This document shows positions 35,661-45,475 of a stretch of 64,000 nucleotides of DNA, piece by piece. A model generated the notes under the pieces. The model saw nothing but the letters and a program-made list of their open reading frames with translations, was not told where the DNA came from and did no database searches. Numbering within the stretch: position 1 is the stretch's first letter; each line of letters starts with the position of its first letter. The position numbers were made by a program, and so were the translations under genes. Source of the DNA: Magnetococcales bacterium (lineage in GTDB: Bacteria; Pseudomonadota; Magnetococcia; Magnetococcales; Magnetaquicoccaceae); NCBI GenBank assembly GCA_015231755.1, contig JADGAZ010000019.1, forward strand, positions 1-64,000, given 5' to 3'.

Positions 35661-37534
35661 ACCATCCCGTGTCCACCCAGGATTCCCAATGGACCACGCA
35701 CTACGCCAAGATGGTCACCAGCGCCACCGAGGCGGTACGCCGGATCAAACCAGGCCAACGGGTCTTTCTGGCCACCGGCGCCGGAATACCCCGGGCCTTG
35801 GTGCGCGCCATGATCCTGGAACAGTCCAGACTCGCCGACATCGAGATTGTCCTGGTGTTCGTGGCCGGTGAAGCCCCCTTCGCGGTCAAGGAGCTGGCCG
35901 ACACCTTCACCCTGAACACCTTCTTTGTCGCCGACAATGTGCGGGGCATGGTGCAATCCGGACTGGCGGACTACACCCCGATTCTCATGTCGGACATTCC
36001 CCGGCTTTTTTCCAGCGGACAGATGCCCCTGGACGTAGCCATGATCCAGGTCACCCCCCCGGATATGGAAGGGGAGGTCAATCTGGGAATCGCCGTGGAT
36101 GTGATCCGTTGTGCCACGGAAAACGCCGGACTGGTCATGGCCCAGGTCAATCCATCCATGCCCAGAACCTTGGGGGATTCCAACCTGTCGATTTGGGATC
36201 TGGATCTGCTGATCCCGGAAGAAGAACCCCTGCACGAACTCATTCTCCCTGCCCCGGACGAAACCATCGAACGTATTGGCCGTCACATCGCCGCATTGGT
36301 CCCGGATGGGGCCACCATCCAGATGGGACTTGGCCGGGTGGCCCAGTTGACGATCAAATATCTGACCGGGAAAAAGAATCTTTATATTCACACCGAAATG
36401 ATCTCCGATACGGTCCTGGATCTGATCGCCGCCGGCGCCATCACTCCCCAGGACAAAACCACCGACGCCGGCCCGGTGGTCACCAGTTTCGCCATGGGCA
36501 GTCGCAAACTCTACGACGCGGTGCATGACTCACCCCTCTTTTCATTTCGCCGCACCGAATATGTCAACGATGTGCGCACCATCGCCCGGCAACAACGGAT
36601 GGTGGCCATCAATGGCGCGCTTCAGGTGGATCTCACCGGTCAGGTGTGCGTGGACTCCCTGGGATCGCAATTTTATTCCGGCATGGGGGGAATTCTCGAT
36701 TTCAACAGCGGCGCCTCCACGGCGGCGGAAGGACGTTCCATCATCGCGCTGCCCTCCACGGCCCGCAAAGGCAAACAGACCCGCATCGTCTCCCGTTTGA
36801 CTCCAGGCGCCGGGGTGGCCTTGAACCGGGGTGTGGTTCACTACGTAGTGAGCGAATATGGCGTGGCCTATCTGTTCGGCAAGACCATTCAGGAGCGGGC
36901 CCTGGCCCTGATCGGCATCGCCCATCCGGACTACCGGTTGCGACTGCTCAAACGGGCGGTCAAACTGGGTTACGTGCGCCCGGAAATCGGCGACGTGGAT
37001 GGCCAAACCCTGGTGGGTGGACGGGAACTGCGTACCTCGATGCTGTTGGACAATGGCCAGTTGATCACCTTCCGCTCCTCCCGTCCCACGGACTGGAAAG
37101 CGGTGAAGAAAATGCTCTATTCCCTGTCCGAAGGCACGGTCTATCGCCGCTTCATGAGCCATGTCAAACGGTTTCCCTTCAACCGTCTGAAAAATTTCAC
37201 CTTCATCGACCAGCGCCGGGACGTGGTGGTGGTGGGAGTGATCGCCGACGGCCAGGATGAATGGGTGGTGGCCATTGGCGGCTACAATGTCGAGAACGGC
37301 GCCGCCAACCGGGCCGAAGCGGCCTTTTTGGTACGGGACGAATGGCAAGGACAGGGCATTGGCACCTTCATGATGCGCCATCTGGCCAACATGGCCCGCA
37401 ATGTCGGTCTGGCCGGACTCACCGCCGAAACCCTCATGGACAACCGCCCCATGCAGGCCGTCCTGGAAAAGTGCGGATTCGCAATCCACACCCGCATCGA
37501 TGGTCAAACGGTCCATTTCGACATCGACTTCTGA
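35657..37534 (+). CDS. Acetyl-CoA hydrolase/CoA-transferase fused to a GNAT acetyltransferase
   Basis: A 625-residue fusion. Residues ~10-430 match the acetyl-CoA hydrolase / 4-hydroxybutyrate CoA-transferase family (GAGIPRALVRAMI; probable catalytic Glu in FRRTEYVNDV, ~298; SGMGGILDFNSGAS, ~340; HYVVSEYGVAYLFGKT, ~398). Residues ~465-620 are a GNAT domain with the acetyl-CoA loop DEWQGQGIGTFMMRHL (~565). Such fusions occur in several bacteria. The start overlaps the synthetase stop by four bases, so the two proteins are made together and may handle the same CoA ester, for example succinyl-CoA/acetate exchange. The GNAT part could acetylate a partner. A strong terminator follows 22 bp after the stop. 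Confidence 0.83.
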   Translation: MNHPVSTQDSQWTTHYAKMVTSATEAVRRIKPGQRVFLATGAGIPRALVRAMILEQSRLADIEIVLVFVAGEAPFAVKELADTFTLNTFFVADNVRGMVQSGLADYTPILMSDIPRLFSSGQMPLDVAMIQVTPPDMEGEVNLGIAVDVIRCATENAGLVMAQVNPSMPRTLGDSNLSIWDLDLLIPEEEPLHELILPAPDETIERIGRHIAALVPDGATIQMGLGRVAQLTIKYLTGKKNLYIHTEMISDTVLDLIAAGAITPQDKTTDAGPVVTSFAMGSRKLYDAVHDSPLFSFRRTEYVNDVRTIARQQRMVAINGALQVDLTGQVCVDSLGSQFYSGMGGILDFNSGASTAAEGRSIIALPSTARKGKQTRIVSRLTPGAGVALNRGVVHYVVSEYGVAYLFGKTIQERALALIGIAHPDYRLRLLKRAVKLGYVRPEIGDVDGQTLVGGRELRTSMLLDNGQLITFRSSRPTDWKAVKKMLYSLSEGTVYRRFMSHVKRFPFNRLKNFTFIDQRRDVVVVGVIADGQDEWVVAIGGYNVENGAANRAEAAFLVRDEWQGQGIGTFMMRHLANMARNVGLAGLTAETLMDNRPMQAVLEKCGFAIHTRIDGQTVHFDIDF

Positions 37535-37556
37535 TTTGCAAACGCTCACTCCCGTG

Positions 37557-37582
37557 AAAATGGATGGCGAATCCATTTTTTT
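37557..37582 (+). terminator. Rho-independent terminator of the reductive-carbon operon
   Basis: AAAATGGAT (37557-37565) pairs with ATCCATTTT (37571-37579) over a five-base loop, and the T-run continues to 37582. It lies 22 bp after the CoA-transferase stop. Confidence 0.85.
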
Positions 37583-37675
37583 GTTGCGCAACCGTTCCCT
37601 TGTTGTGGAATTCGGCTATGCTGTTAAAGGGATTCAGTGCGAAAAACGGGCACCCGTGTCGCGCAACAAAAAAAT
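37575..37675. repeat. 15-bp perfect inverted repeat flanking the chemoreceptor leader
   Basis: ATTTTTTTGTTGCGC (37575-37589) and GCGCAACAAAAAAAT (37661-37675) are exact reverse complements, 71 bp apart. The left arm overlaps the T-run of the preceding terminator; the right arm ends 22 bp before the chemoreceptor ATG. It could be a regulator-binding pair or an RNA structure holding the leader closed. Confidence 0.65.
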
Positions 37676-37697
37676 ACCAGATCAGTCATAGCGAACC

Positions 37698-40472
37698 ATG
37701 AACATCACCCAAAGAATCTTCCTCGGTTTTCTCGTTCCCCTGCTCATGCTGCTGATTCTGGGCGTGTGGGGAATCGTGGTCAGTGGACAGGTGATCCACC
37801 AAACCAGACAGGCCCATGAAATCGGTTTCAATCTGGCGATGCAAGCCAAAGAAATGGAACTGCATGTGGTCCAGGTGCAACAATGGCTCACCGACATTTC
37901 GGCGACCCGGGGCAAGCCCGGCTTTGACGACGGCTTCACCAAGGCCGAAGAGCATGCCCGCGGTTTCATGGAAAGTCGGGATATTTTCATGCGCCATGCC
38001 CGCCAGTCGGAAAACACCGCGCAGATCCAGGAACTGGAAACCCTCGCCCAACGGTTCCAGAATTTTTACGCCATGGGCCGCAAAATGGCCCAGGCCTATA
38101 TCGATGGCGGTCCGGACAAGGGCAACGCCATGATGAAGGATTTCGACGAACAGGCCGAAGCCTTCACGACCGTACTGGAACCCTTCCTGGCCAAACAGAT
38201 CGGCGTCGCGGAAGAAAATCTCTCTTCGGTGCGGGAAAGGCTCGCCTTTCTGCGTGGCGGGATCCTGATCCTGCTGCTGATTGCCATGGCCACGGTGGGG
38301 GTGCTTGGTTGGAAAATTGGCCGCTTCCTGACCCAACCGATCCACGAAATGGTCAACGTCATGGAGCAGGTGGGCAACGGGGATCTGACCATCCAGGCCT
38401 GCCAGGATAAGCGCAAAGACGAACTGGGTCTGATCAATGGCCACATCAACCGACTGGTGCGCATTTTCAGCGACAACATCCGTCAGATCAACCTGCAAGC
38501 CGCCAACATCACCGCATTCGTGTCGGAAATTCTGACCCTGCGCCGCAGCATCAGCAGCAGCAGCCAGGATCTGGATACCATCGCCCGGGCGGTGGTCTCT
38601 CAAAACCACGAACTGCGGGGTGAAATCGTCCAGATCAAAGAGAACGTGGACCAATCGGTGGTCAATCTGGGAGCCTTGCACGACGCCGCCTGCCATGTCA
38701 CGGAAGGGATCAACACCATTGCCAGCGCCACGGAACAGGCCAATGCCAGTGTCTCCTCCATGGCCAACTCGGCGCAACGGATGCTAGGCAACATCGAAAC
38801 CGTACACGATCAACTCACCGAGGTCCACGACGCCATCGCCAGTGTGGCCAATTCCGCCGAACAGATGAAACTCTCCCTGGATGAAGTGAGAAGCCGGTGT
38901 CTGGCGGCGGTCCAGGAGTCGGAAACCGCCCGGGACCGGGCCAGCGAAGCCGAAGAGGTGATGGAAAAACTCTCCCACTCGGCCCACGAGATCGGCGCGG
39001 TGGTGGAGATCATCAACCACATCACCGAACAGACCTTCATGCTGGCCCTCAACGCGGCCATCGAGGCGGCGGGGGCCGGGGATGCGGGCAAGGGATTTGC
39101 CGTGGTGGCCAATGAAGTCAAGGAACTGGCCCGTCAAACCGCCGAAGCCACCTTGCTGATCCAGGGACAAATCGAGGCCATCCGGGACCAAACCCAGGAA
39201 GCCAAAGAAAAAACCGACATCATCCACGACGCCGTGGAGCGCATCAGCAACGCCAACGCGGCCATCAACCATTCGGTCACCGCCCAGAGTCAGGCCACGG
39301 ATCAAATCGTGCTGGCCACCGGCAAAGTGGCTCAGGCCACCGCCGAGGTGAACAACGGCGCCGAAGAGTTGCAAATGTCGGCCACCGACGTGGTGCGGGC
39401 CGCCGAACAGGCGGCTCTGGGCAGTCAGGAGATCGCCTCCTCCGCCGAACGGATCGCGCTTTCCGCCCAGGAGATGGAAGATCGCACCCGTTCCACGGTG
39501 GAATCAGCCCAGGCGATCCAGCAGGCCGCCGAACGCACCGATCGACTCGCCGACCAAGTGCGGGAAAAGGCCGATAACTCCTTGCGGGTGGTGGAGACCA
39601 TGCACGGCATCGTCACCCATTTCCAGGCCATGGGAGATGTGGTCGGCGGCATCAGCGAAGAGCTTTATTCGGCCCAGGCGCGCATGGATGTGGGACCGGA
39701 ACCCTTCAACATCCGCCGCATCAAGGAAGCGGTCCTGCAACTCATGTATCGCCTCAACCTAGCCATCTCCACCCATGACGCCACCCAGGCCGAAGAGATC
39801 GCCGATCCGGCTCAATGCCCGGTGGATCAATGGTTGCATGACCAGGTCAAGGGCCTCTACGGGGATTTGCCTTTGTACGCCAAGATGGAGGCGTCCCACA
39901 AACAATTACATGACACTTCCCTCGAAATTCTGCGTCTGATCCGCGAAAATCAAACCGTGGCCATCCACGATGCCATGGTATTCTTCCATGAATTGCGTCA
40001 GGTGTTCTTCGAGCAGTTGAACCAGCTCTATCTGGGCGGAACCGATGACCAGAACTCGAAAATCCCCCTGATTCAATGGAGAAAGAGTCTTTCCGTGGGG
40101 GTATCCGCCTTTGATATGGATCACCGCAAGTTGATCGAGTTAATCAACCAACTCCACTCCGCCATGGAACAGAAACAAGGCAGTCAGGCGCTGAACCACA
40201 TTCTGGACGAGTTGATCAACTACGCCACCACCCACTTCACCCGCGAAGAACGACTGCTGGCCGAACACGGTTACGGCGGCCTGGAGGCCCAACGCCAACA
40301 GCATACCAAATTCCTCCAATATATCCGGGAACAACACAGCGCCCTCACTGGCGGCGACTCCTTCGCCCTGGCGGCGGAACTGCTGAAATTCCTCAAGGAT
40401 TGGCTGTTGCAACACATCCTCAAACACGACATGGGCTACAAAGCCTTCCTGCAAGACAAGGGCGTGCAATGA
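37698..40472 (+). CDS. Methyl-accepting chemotaxis protein with CZB and bacteriohemerythrin domains
   Basis: A 924-residue chemoreceptor. TM1 is at ~8-30 and TM2 at ~190-212, with a helical periplasmic domain between. HAMP (~213-265) and a long signalling domain follow, whose tip is [25 protein letters not shown] (~448, written here in two parts: [16 protein letters not shown] and AAIEAAGAG). Residues ~690-780 are a CZB zinc-binding domain (CPVDQWLHD ~707, SHKQLHD ~734). Residues ~793-920 are a bacteriohemerythrin with the diiron ligands in [28 protein letters not shown] and HILKHDMGY. Hemerythrin receptors (DcrH type) sense oxygen, and CZB domains sense zinc or oxidants. Carrying both suggests redox taxis. 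Confidence 0.92.
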   Translation: MNITQRIFLGFLVPLLMLLILGVWGIVVSGQVIHQTRQAHEIGFNLAMQAKEMELHVVQVQQWLTDISATRGKPGFDDGFTKAEEHARGFMESRDIFMRHARQSENTAQIQELETLAQRFQNFYAMGRKMAQAYIDGGPDKGNAMMKDFDEQAEAFTTVLEPFLAKQIGVAEENLSSVRERLAFLRGGILILLLIAMATVGVLGWKIGRFLTQPIHEMVNVMEQVGNGDLTIQACQDKRKDELGLINGHINRLVRIFSDNIRQINLQAANITAFVSEILTLRRSISSSSQDLDTIARAVVSQNHELRGEIVQIKENVDQSVVNLGALHDAACHVTEGINTIASATEQANASVSSMANSAQRMLGNIETVHDQLTEVHDAIASVANSAEQMKLSLDEVRSRCLAAVQESETARDRASEAEEVMEKLSHSAHEIGAVVEIINHITEQTFMLALNAAIEAAGAGDAGKGFAVVANEVKELARQTAEATLLIQGQIEAIRDQTQEAKEKTDIIHDAVERISNANAAINHSVTAQSQATDQIVLATGKVAQATAEVNNGAEELQMSATDVVRAAEQAALGSQEIASSAERIALSAQEMEDRTRSTVESAQAIQQAAERTDRLADQVREKADNSLRVVETMHGIVTHFQAMGDVVGGISEELYSAQARMDVGPEPFNIRRIKEAVLQLMYRLNLAISTHDATQAEEIADPAQCPVDQWLHDQVKGLYGDLPLYAKMEASHKQLHDTSLEILRLIRENQTVAIHDAMVFFHELRQVFFEQLNQLYLGGTDDQNSKIPLIQWRKSLSVGVSAFDMDHRKLIELINQLHSAMEQKQGSQALNHILDELINYATTHFTREERLLAEHGYGGLEAQRQQHTKFLQYIREQHSALTGGDSFALAAELLKFLKDWLLQHILKHDMGYKAFLQDKGVQ

Positions 40473-40564
40473 ATCCGGATTCGCAACAGGGGGGAACGGA
40501 ACAGGCCGGACGCCGCATGACGTTTCGCTTCCCCCTGGATGTGGCGTGCGACCCGACCCTATGA
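40469..40564 (+). CDS. Possible 31-residue micropeptide overlapping the chemoreceptor stop
   Basis: An ATG at 40469 overlaps the chemoreceptor TGA (ATGA) and has AAGGG six bases upstream. The frame encodes [16 protein letters not shown] followed by 15 residues (MTFRFPLDV near the middle) and stops at 40564. Signals for translation are good, but the peptide resembles nothing recognised and chance is likely. The rest of the ~160-bp gap to the kinase shows nothing else. Confidence 0.2.
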   Translation: MNPDSQQGGTEQAGRRMTFRFPLDVACDPTL

Positions 40565-40633
40565 CCCAAGCCTTGCTTTGGACCAGGACGACAGATTTTC
40601 CATCCGGGTCGGCATTCGCGGTGCAATCGATCC

Positions 40634-43285
40634 ATGAAGAAGAACTTCCATTATTCACACCTTTCCAGTCGAGTGCCAATCCATCCCAAAGGTCAATGGT
40701 TGGACAGCATCCATGACTATCTGGCCGTTTGGATCTACGGAACCATCGGGATGATTCTGATACTGGCATTGTTTGTCATCATCAGGCAACAACTGATCAG
40801 CAACAAGGAAATCGAGATCCATTGGATCTCACAAAACCGCCAACGCACGTTGAACATGGTGATTGAAAACCACCTGCAAACCATTACCGACATCGGCGGA
40901 TTGCTGAATCTGGTCGAGGATGTCAACGCAGAAACCCTGTCACGCCTCGCACGTCCCCTGCTGCAAAAGCATCCTGGTATTCGTGCGCTCCATTGGGTTC
41001 CCCTGGTATTGGACGCAGAGCGAAACCAGTGGGAAGAGACGTGGCGCCACACCAATCCGGCCATGGAAATCAAGGAACGCACACCGGATGGCAATTTCAT
41101 CCGGGCCAAACAACGCGACCGCTACTATCCCATCGCCCAGACTTTCCCGAGCGACGCGGAAGTCAACAATCCGGGAATGGATCTCTTCACCGACAGGAAA
41201 CTCTCCGAAACCTTTCAACGGGCCGAAAGCAACAATCGAATCGCCATCAGCGACCGTCTGCCATTCTTGCACACACAGACCGACCAGCAATCGGAAATTG
41301 CGGTCATTCTGCCACTGGACCCGCACAAAGAGAGTGTACGCACCAGAAAAACCGCCAAGAAACAACAACCGACCAGCTTTCTTGTGGCCATCTTGCGCAT
41401 CGACATCCTGACAAATACCGCCACCGACCTGCTGGAACCCCGAGGCATCGAGTTCCTGATTCAAGACGAATCCGCCAGGACAGAAGACAAATTTCTAGCC
41501 TTTTATACCAGTCGTTTGAACCAGCATCTTCCGTTTTCCCCGGAAACGAGAACTCAATGGAACAATCCCGCACTGTCACGAATCGTGTTCACGTTCCCTG
41601 TAGCGGACCGCCTATGGTCCATGACCTGCGCTGCCACAAACCAGTTCCGCAGCACGGAAGCCTTTCAGAACGCCCACTGGTTCACCTTGATGGGAGGATT
41701 GGTCTTCATCCTGCTGACCACTTACCATCTCAGTCAAACCAAACGACAAATCCTGCAACGGATCCAGATCGAACAGACCCTGCGTGAACGCGAGGAACTC
41801 TTCCGACAGATGACCGAAACCGTGGACGAGGTGTTCTGGGCCATGGATCCCAAAGGGATCAGATTCACCTACATCAGCCCGACTCTCACCCGCATCAGTT
41901 CACCCTACGAAAAAAAAAGCCATCAATTTCTTTCCGAATTCATCCAGCTTATTCATCCGGAAGATCAACATCTGTTTCTGGATGCATTTCATTCCTCGCG
42001 CATGACCAAGAACAATTTTTCCGTGATTATGCGTATAAAGCTCGACACTCGCCATTATGGTTGGATACGCAGTTGCGGTTTTCCGGTCCTGGATAACGTC
42101 GGTCAGATCATCCGCATTGTCGGCTATTATGAGGACATCACCGACCGGAAACTGGCCGAGGATGCCCTGCGCGCCTCGGAAGAGAAACTGCGCACCCTAT
42201 TCAAACACTCACCGGATATCATTCTCATTGTGGACCGCACCGGACAGATCTTGTTGGGAAACCGTTCCATGCCCAGCATCACGAGCGGATACATCTGCGA
42301 TGTGCTTTCCGAAATGCAAGTACCCGCATCCATCCAGGAAAAATACCGTCAAGCCATGGGGGATGTGTTTGGCACCGGAAACATCCAAAGTTTCCAGTTG
42401 GTCACCCATCTCGCCCAATGGTGGGAAATCCGCATGGCACCAATCCTTTCTAATGGACAAACGGTGGCGGTGATGACTATCATCACCGACATCACGGAAA
42501 ATCGTAAACTGCAACACAGCGCCATAGAAAACGCCCGACTGGCCTCCATTGGTGTCTTGGCCGCCGGAGTCGCTCATGAGATCAACAATCCCAATCAGGC
42601 CATTCTGAGCAACGCCTCCCTGTTCAAGCGCATCTGGCAGGATGCGGATCTGATTCTCCAGGATTATTGCGAAGAAAACGGTGACTTTTCTCTTGGCGGC
42701 CTCTCGTTTGCAAATTCGCGGCAATCGATTGCCCAGGGATTGTCGGATACGATCCAAAATGCCAGAAGAATCAAAAATATGGTTGACAATCTGAAATTTT
42801 TCAGCAAAAGAGATTCCGGACAACTTGACGACATCATCGACATCCACAAACTCTTTCAAGCGATTCGCTCCATTCTGGATGTCAAGATCCGGCACTACAC
42901 CCATCATTTCAACTGCGACATTCCCGAGAATCTTCCCAGAATCAAAGGAAATTTTCAACAACTGGAACAGGTATTCGTCAATATCATCATGAATGCTCTC
43001 GAATCCCTGCCCACCCAGGATCAAAAGGTTCACATCTCTGCCACTCAGAATCTCCAGAAGAATTGTCTGGAAATCAGAATTATGGATCAAGGAAAAGGGA
43101 TATCAGCCGAGGATTCAGAGCACATACTGGAACCGTTCTTCACGACAAAGGAGAAATCCGGTGGTACCGGACTTGGTCTTTCGATTTCTCATTCCATCAT
43201 AGAACACCACCATGGAGAATTGACCATTGTTTCGCATCCAGAAGAAGGAACAACCGTGACGGTCTCCATTCCAGTTTTATCCTGA
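40634..43285 (+). CDS. Membrane sensor histidine kinase (CHASE, two PAS, NtrB-like kinase)
   Basis: An 883-residue kinase. TM1 (~34-52) and TM2 (~350-368) enclose a CHASE sensor domain (PGIRALHWVPLVLDAERNQW, ~115). PAS-1 with its PAC region (~380-512) and PAS-2 (~518-625) follow. HisKA carries His ~648 in AAGVAHEINNPNQAIL, the form seen in NtrB and DctB-type kinases that pair with sigma-54 activators. The HATPase has FVNIIMNALES, IMDQGKGIS and GGTGLGLSIS. The NtrC-type regulator starts 20 bp downstream, so they form one two-component system. The ligand is unknown; the CHASE domain implies a periplasmic small molecule. GC content looks lower than upstream genes. Confidence 0.88.
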   Translation: MKKNFHYSHLSSRVPIHPKGQWLDSIHDYLAVWIYGTIGMILILALFVIIRQQLISNKEIEIHWISQNRQRTLNMVIENHLQTITDIGGLLNLVEDVNAETLSRLARPLLQKHPGIRALHWVPLVLDAERNQWEETWRHTNPAMEIKERTPDGNFIRAKQRDRYYPIAQTFPSDAEVNNPGMDLFTDRKLSETFQRAESNNRIAISDRLPFLHTQTDQQSEIAVILPLDPHKESVRTRKTAKKQQPTSFLVAILRIDILTNTATDLLEPRGIEFLIQDESARTEDKFLAFYTSRLNQHLPFSPETRTQWNNPALSRIVFTFPVADRLWSMTCAATNQFRSTEAFQNAHWFTLMGGLVFILLTTYHLSQTKRQILQRIQIEQTLREREELFRQMTETVDEVFWAMDPKGIRFTYISPTLTRISSPYEKKSHQFLSEFIQLIHPEDQHLFLDAFHSSRMTKNNFSVIMRIKLDTRHYGWIRSCGFPVLDNVGQIIRIVGYYEDITDRKLAEDALRASEEKLRTLFKHSPDIILIVDRTGQILLGNRSMPSITSGYICDVLSEMQVPASIQEKYRQAMGDVFGTGNIQSFQLVTHLAQWWEIRMAPILSNGQTVAVMTIITDITENRKLQHSAIENARLASIGVLAAGVAHEINNPNQAILSNASLFKRIWQDADLILQDYCEENGDFSLGGLSFANSRQSIAQGLSDTIQNARRIKNMVDNLKFFSKRDSGQLDDIIDIHKLFQAIRSILDVKIRHYTHHFNCDIPENLPRIKGNFQQLEQVFVNIIMNALESLPTQDQKVHISATQNLQKNCLEIRIMDQGKGISAEDSEHILEPFFTTKEKSGGTGLGLSISHSIIEHHHGELTIVSHPEEGTTVTVSIPVLS

Positions 43286-43305
43286 CCCTGCACAAAGGCA
43301 TACGC

Positions 43306-44754
43306 ATGAAAAAAGCACCCACATTCTCTCAACTTCCTGTCGTCGTTGTCGATGATGAAATCTCCGTGCTGCACAGCACCCAGATCATCTTATCCAGCGC
43401 GGGAATCAAGCACATCGAAATACTGGATAACAGCCAGGAAGTCATGCCTTTTCTGGCGGCGAACCCGGCAAGCGTCATCATTCTCGACTTGTTCATGCCC
43501 TATATTTCCGGCTCACAACTTCTCACGGAAATCACCCATACCTATCCCGGGCTGCCAGTCCTGGTCATGACATGTGCCCAGGATGTGGATACCGCTGTCA
43601 ACAGCATGAGGGAAGGCGCCTTCGATTATCTCGTCAAGCCTGTGGAAGAGAGCCGTTTGATTTCCAGTGTCAAACGGGCACGCGAACTCTGTTCTTTGCG
43701 TTGGCAACTGGGAACGCTCAAGCACTGCCTGCTCCACGACGACCTCCCCCATGGAGAGGTTTTTTCTTCCATCATTACCCGGAGTCGCCGATTCCGCTCC
43801 ATATTCCAATACGTCGAGGCCATAGCCCCCTCTCCGGAACCGGTGCTGATCTACGGGGAAACAGGTGCAGGAAAAGAAAAGTTTGCCCAAATCATCCATG
43901 CGTTAAGCGGATTGTCCGGAGAATTTGTTCAAGTCAACGTGGCCGGACTCGACGACACGCTGTTCTCGGATACCCTATTTGGCCACAAAAAGGGCGCTTT
44001 TACTGGCGCGGACAGAAACCGGGAGGGTCTGGTCACCAAAGCGGTCGGCGGAACCTTATTCCTGGATGAAATCGGCGATATGAGCATGGCCTCTCAGATC
44101 AAATTGCTCCGACTGCTCCAGGAACGCAAATATTATCCCCTGGGGTCTGATATCGCCAAAAACAGCGATGTTCGTATCCTGTGCGCCACCAATCGTCCCC
44201 TCGAACAGATCATGAACAAGCAACTCTTCCGCAGTGATCTGTATTTCCGACTCTCGGTGCATCGCATCGAGATTCCGCCATTGCGCCATCACAAAGAAGA
44301 TATTCCGGATCTGGTCAACCATTTCATTGAAGAGGCCTCCCGCTCCATGGACCGATCCACGACGCCCACGCCACCCCAGGAACTCTTTACCCTGCTTGCC
44401 AATTACTCTTTTCCCGGAAACGTTCGCGAACTGCGCGCCATGGTCTATGATGCAGTCACTCTGCATCGCGGAGGCGCCGTGCTTTCCATGGACAGTTTCA
44501 AACAGACCATCTCCAAACGCATGGCCGGACCCAATCTGAACGACGACAGCCCGCCGGACGGCAACATCCCGGAACCGCTGATCCAGATTCCAGGACGCTT
44601 TCCTTCCCTGAAGGAAGCAGAACGTGTCCTGGTGGACGAAGCGCTGCACCGTTCCCAGGGCAATCAGGGCATTGCCGCCACCCTGTTGGGCATTTCCCGC
44701 CCGGCCTTGAATCGACGGATCAATCATCCGGGCGAAACGGAGGCCGCCGGGTGA
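43306..44754 (+). CDS. NtrC-type sigma-54-dependent response regulator
   Basis: A 482-residue regulator. The receiver domain (~10-125) has the phospho-Asp in [13 protein letters not shown] (~61) and the switch region through DYLVKP. The AAA+ domain (~155-385) has Walker A GETGAGKE, the sigma-54 contact loop GAFTGA intact (~228), Walker [12 protein letters not shown] and the arginine-finger region [24 protein letters not shown]-type helix-turn-helix ends the protein ([20 protein letters not shown], ~452). ATG 43306 has AAAGG upstream. It pairs with the preceding kinase. No clear -24/-12 promoter was found nearby, so its targets probably lie elsewhere. Confidence 0.92.
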   Translation: MKKAPTFSQLPVVVVDDEISVLHSTQIILSSAGIKHIEILDNSQEVMPFLAANPASVIILDLFMPYISGSQLLTEITHTYPGLPVLVMTCAQDVDTAVNSMREGAFDYLVKPVEESRLISSVKRARELCSLRWQLGTLKHCLLHDDLPHGEVFSSIITRSRRFRSIFQYVEAIAPSPEPVLIYGETGAGKEKFAQIIHALSGLSGEFVQVNVAGLDDTLFSDTLFGHKKGAFTGADRNREGLVTKAVGGTLFLDEIGDMSMASQIKLLRLLQERKYYPLGSDIAKNSDVRILCATNRPLEQIMNKQLFRSDLYFRLSVHRIEIPPLRHHKEDIPDLVNHFIEEASRSMDRSTTPTPPQELFTLLANYSFPGNVRELRAMVYDAVTLHRGGAVLSMDSFKQTISKRMAGPNLNDDSPPDGNIPEPLIQIPGRFPSLKEAERVLVDEALHRSQGNQGIAATLLGISRPALNRRINHPGETEAAG

Positions 44755-45475
44755 GATCGATTCCCTGGAAAATCGGGGCACCATCAATGGAAACCCACAG
44801 ACCGGATCCGTGTCCGATAACAAACAGTGACCGAATTCGGACACTATAGACAACATCATGTTATATATAGAATTTTTCAGTTAAATGCGGGCAAATCCCG
44901 TCATATGCGTTCGTTTTGTTACACCCTTATATCCACCATGAGCCATCCGTATCCACCTTGTAACATTCTGTCACAAAAGACATTTCCTCTAAAGAATCCA
45001 TTGGTATGTCAATTGCGCTTTTCAGGACTAAGGCGCCCAGATGGCGCGACGCTTGGAACTGGCTAGTGAAATACTAACGTATTCAAGAGGATCAAAAGAA
45101 TGAATCCATCGATTTTCCTGTTCCACCACAACCAGTCGAACGTTTCCCACGGCCCCGCATCTTTTAATCCGAGAAATCAACGCCACGATTTCACCAACCG
45201 GATTGCTGACTTCACACACAAGCCCCGTCAGATCCCAGCCCGGTTGACCGCCACTTTTCTTCAACATTCCTATTAGAAAAACCTGCCCCAGGAACTCTGA
45301 GCGATCACGCTGCCATTCGCCACAAAAAATCGCTCTAGCCTGTTTTATCCTTCAGGTCAACAAACACGAAACCCGAACGGCTGGGACCATCTATAGGAAA
45401 ACCAGTCAATCAATCTTTGTTGCGTCCTAAAACCACGCAATCCACCAACTATTGAAACCGTGAGCAACCAATACT
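44755..45475. other. 720-bp intergenic region with an 8-bp dyad
   Basis: An AT-richer region between the sigma-54 regulator and the DUF4010 gene. GTGTCCGA (44810-44817) and TCGGACAC (44837-44844) form an inverted repeat just before an AT-rich stretch (TTATATATAG, ~44862) that could be promoter-like. No good sigma-54 promoter was found. A 58-codon plus-strand frame at 45101 has AGAGGA upstream but unconvincing composition. See the minus-strand candidate at 45028-45267. Confidence 0.4.
45028..45267 (-). CDS. Possible small protein or gene remnant
   Basis: A 79-codon frame whose middle looks protein-like (VGEIVALISRIKRC, VRLVVVEQENRWIHSFDP, YVSISLAS), with alternating hydrophobic residues. Spacing from the only AGGA is too short to be a normal ribosome site. 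It may be a small uncharacterised protein, a decayed fragment or chance. No family recognised. Confidence 0.22.
   Translation of the reverse strand: MLKKSGGQPGWDLTGLVCEVSNPVGEIVALISRIKRCGAVGNVRLVVVEQENRWIHSFDPLEYVSISLASSKRRAIWAP

Noticed and set aside
45101-45277. 58-codon plus-strand frame with AGAGGA upstream
   Set aside because: His/Asn/Gln-rich, no hydrophobic core pattern; the opposite strand looks slightly more protein-like.
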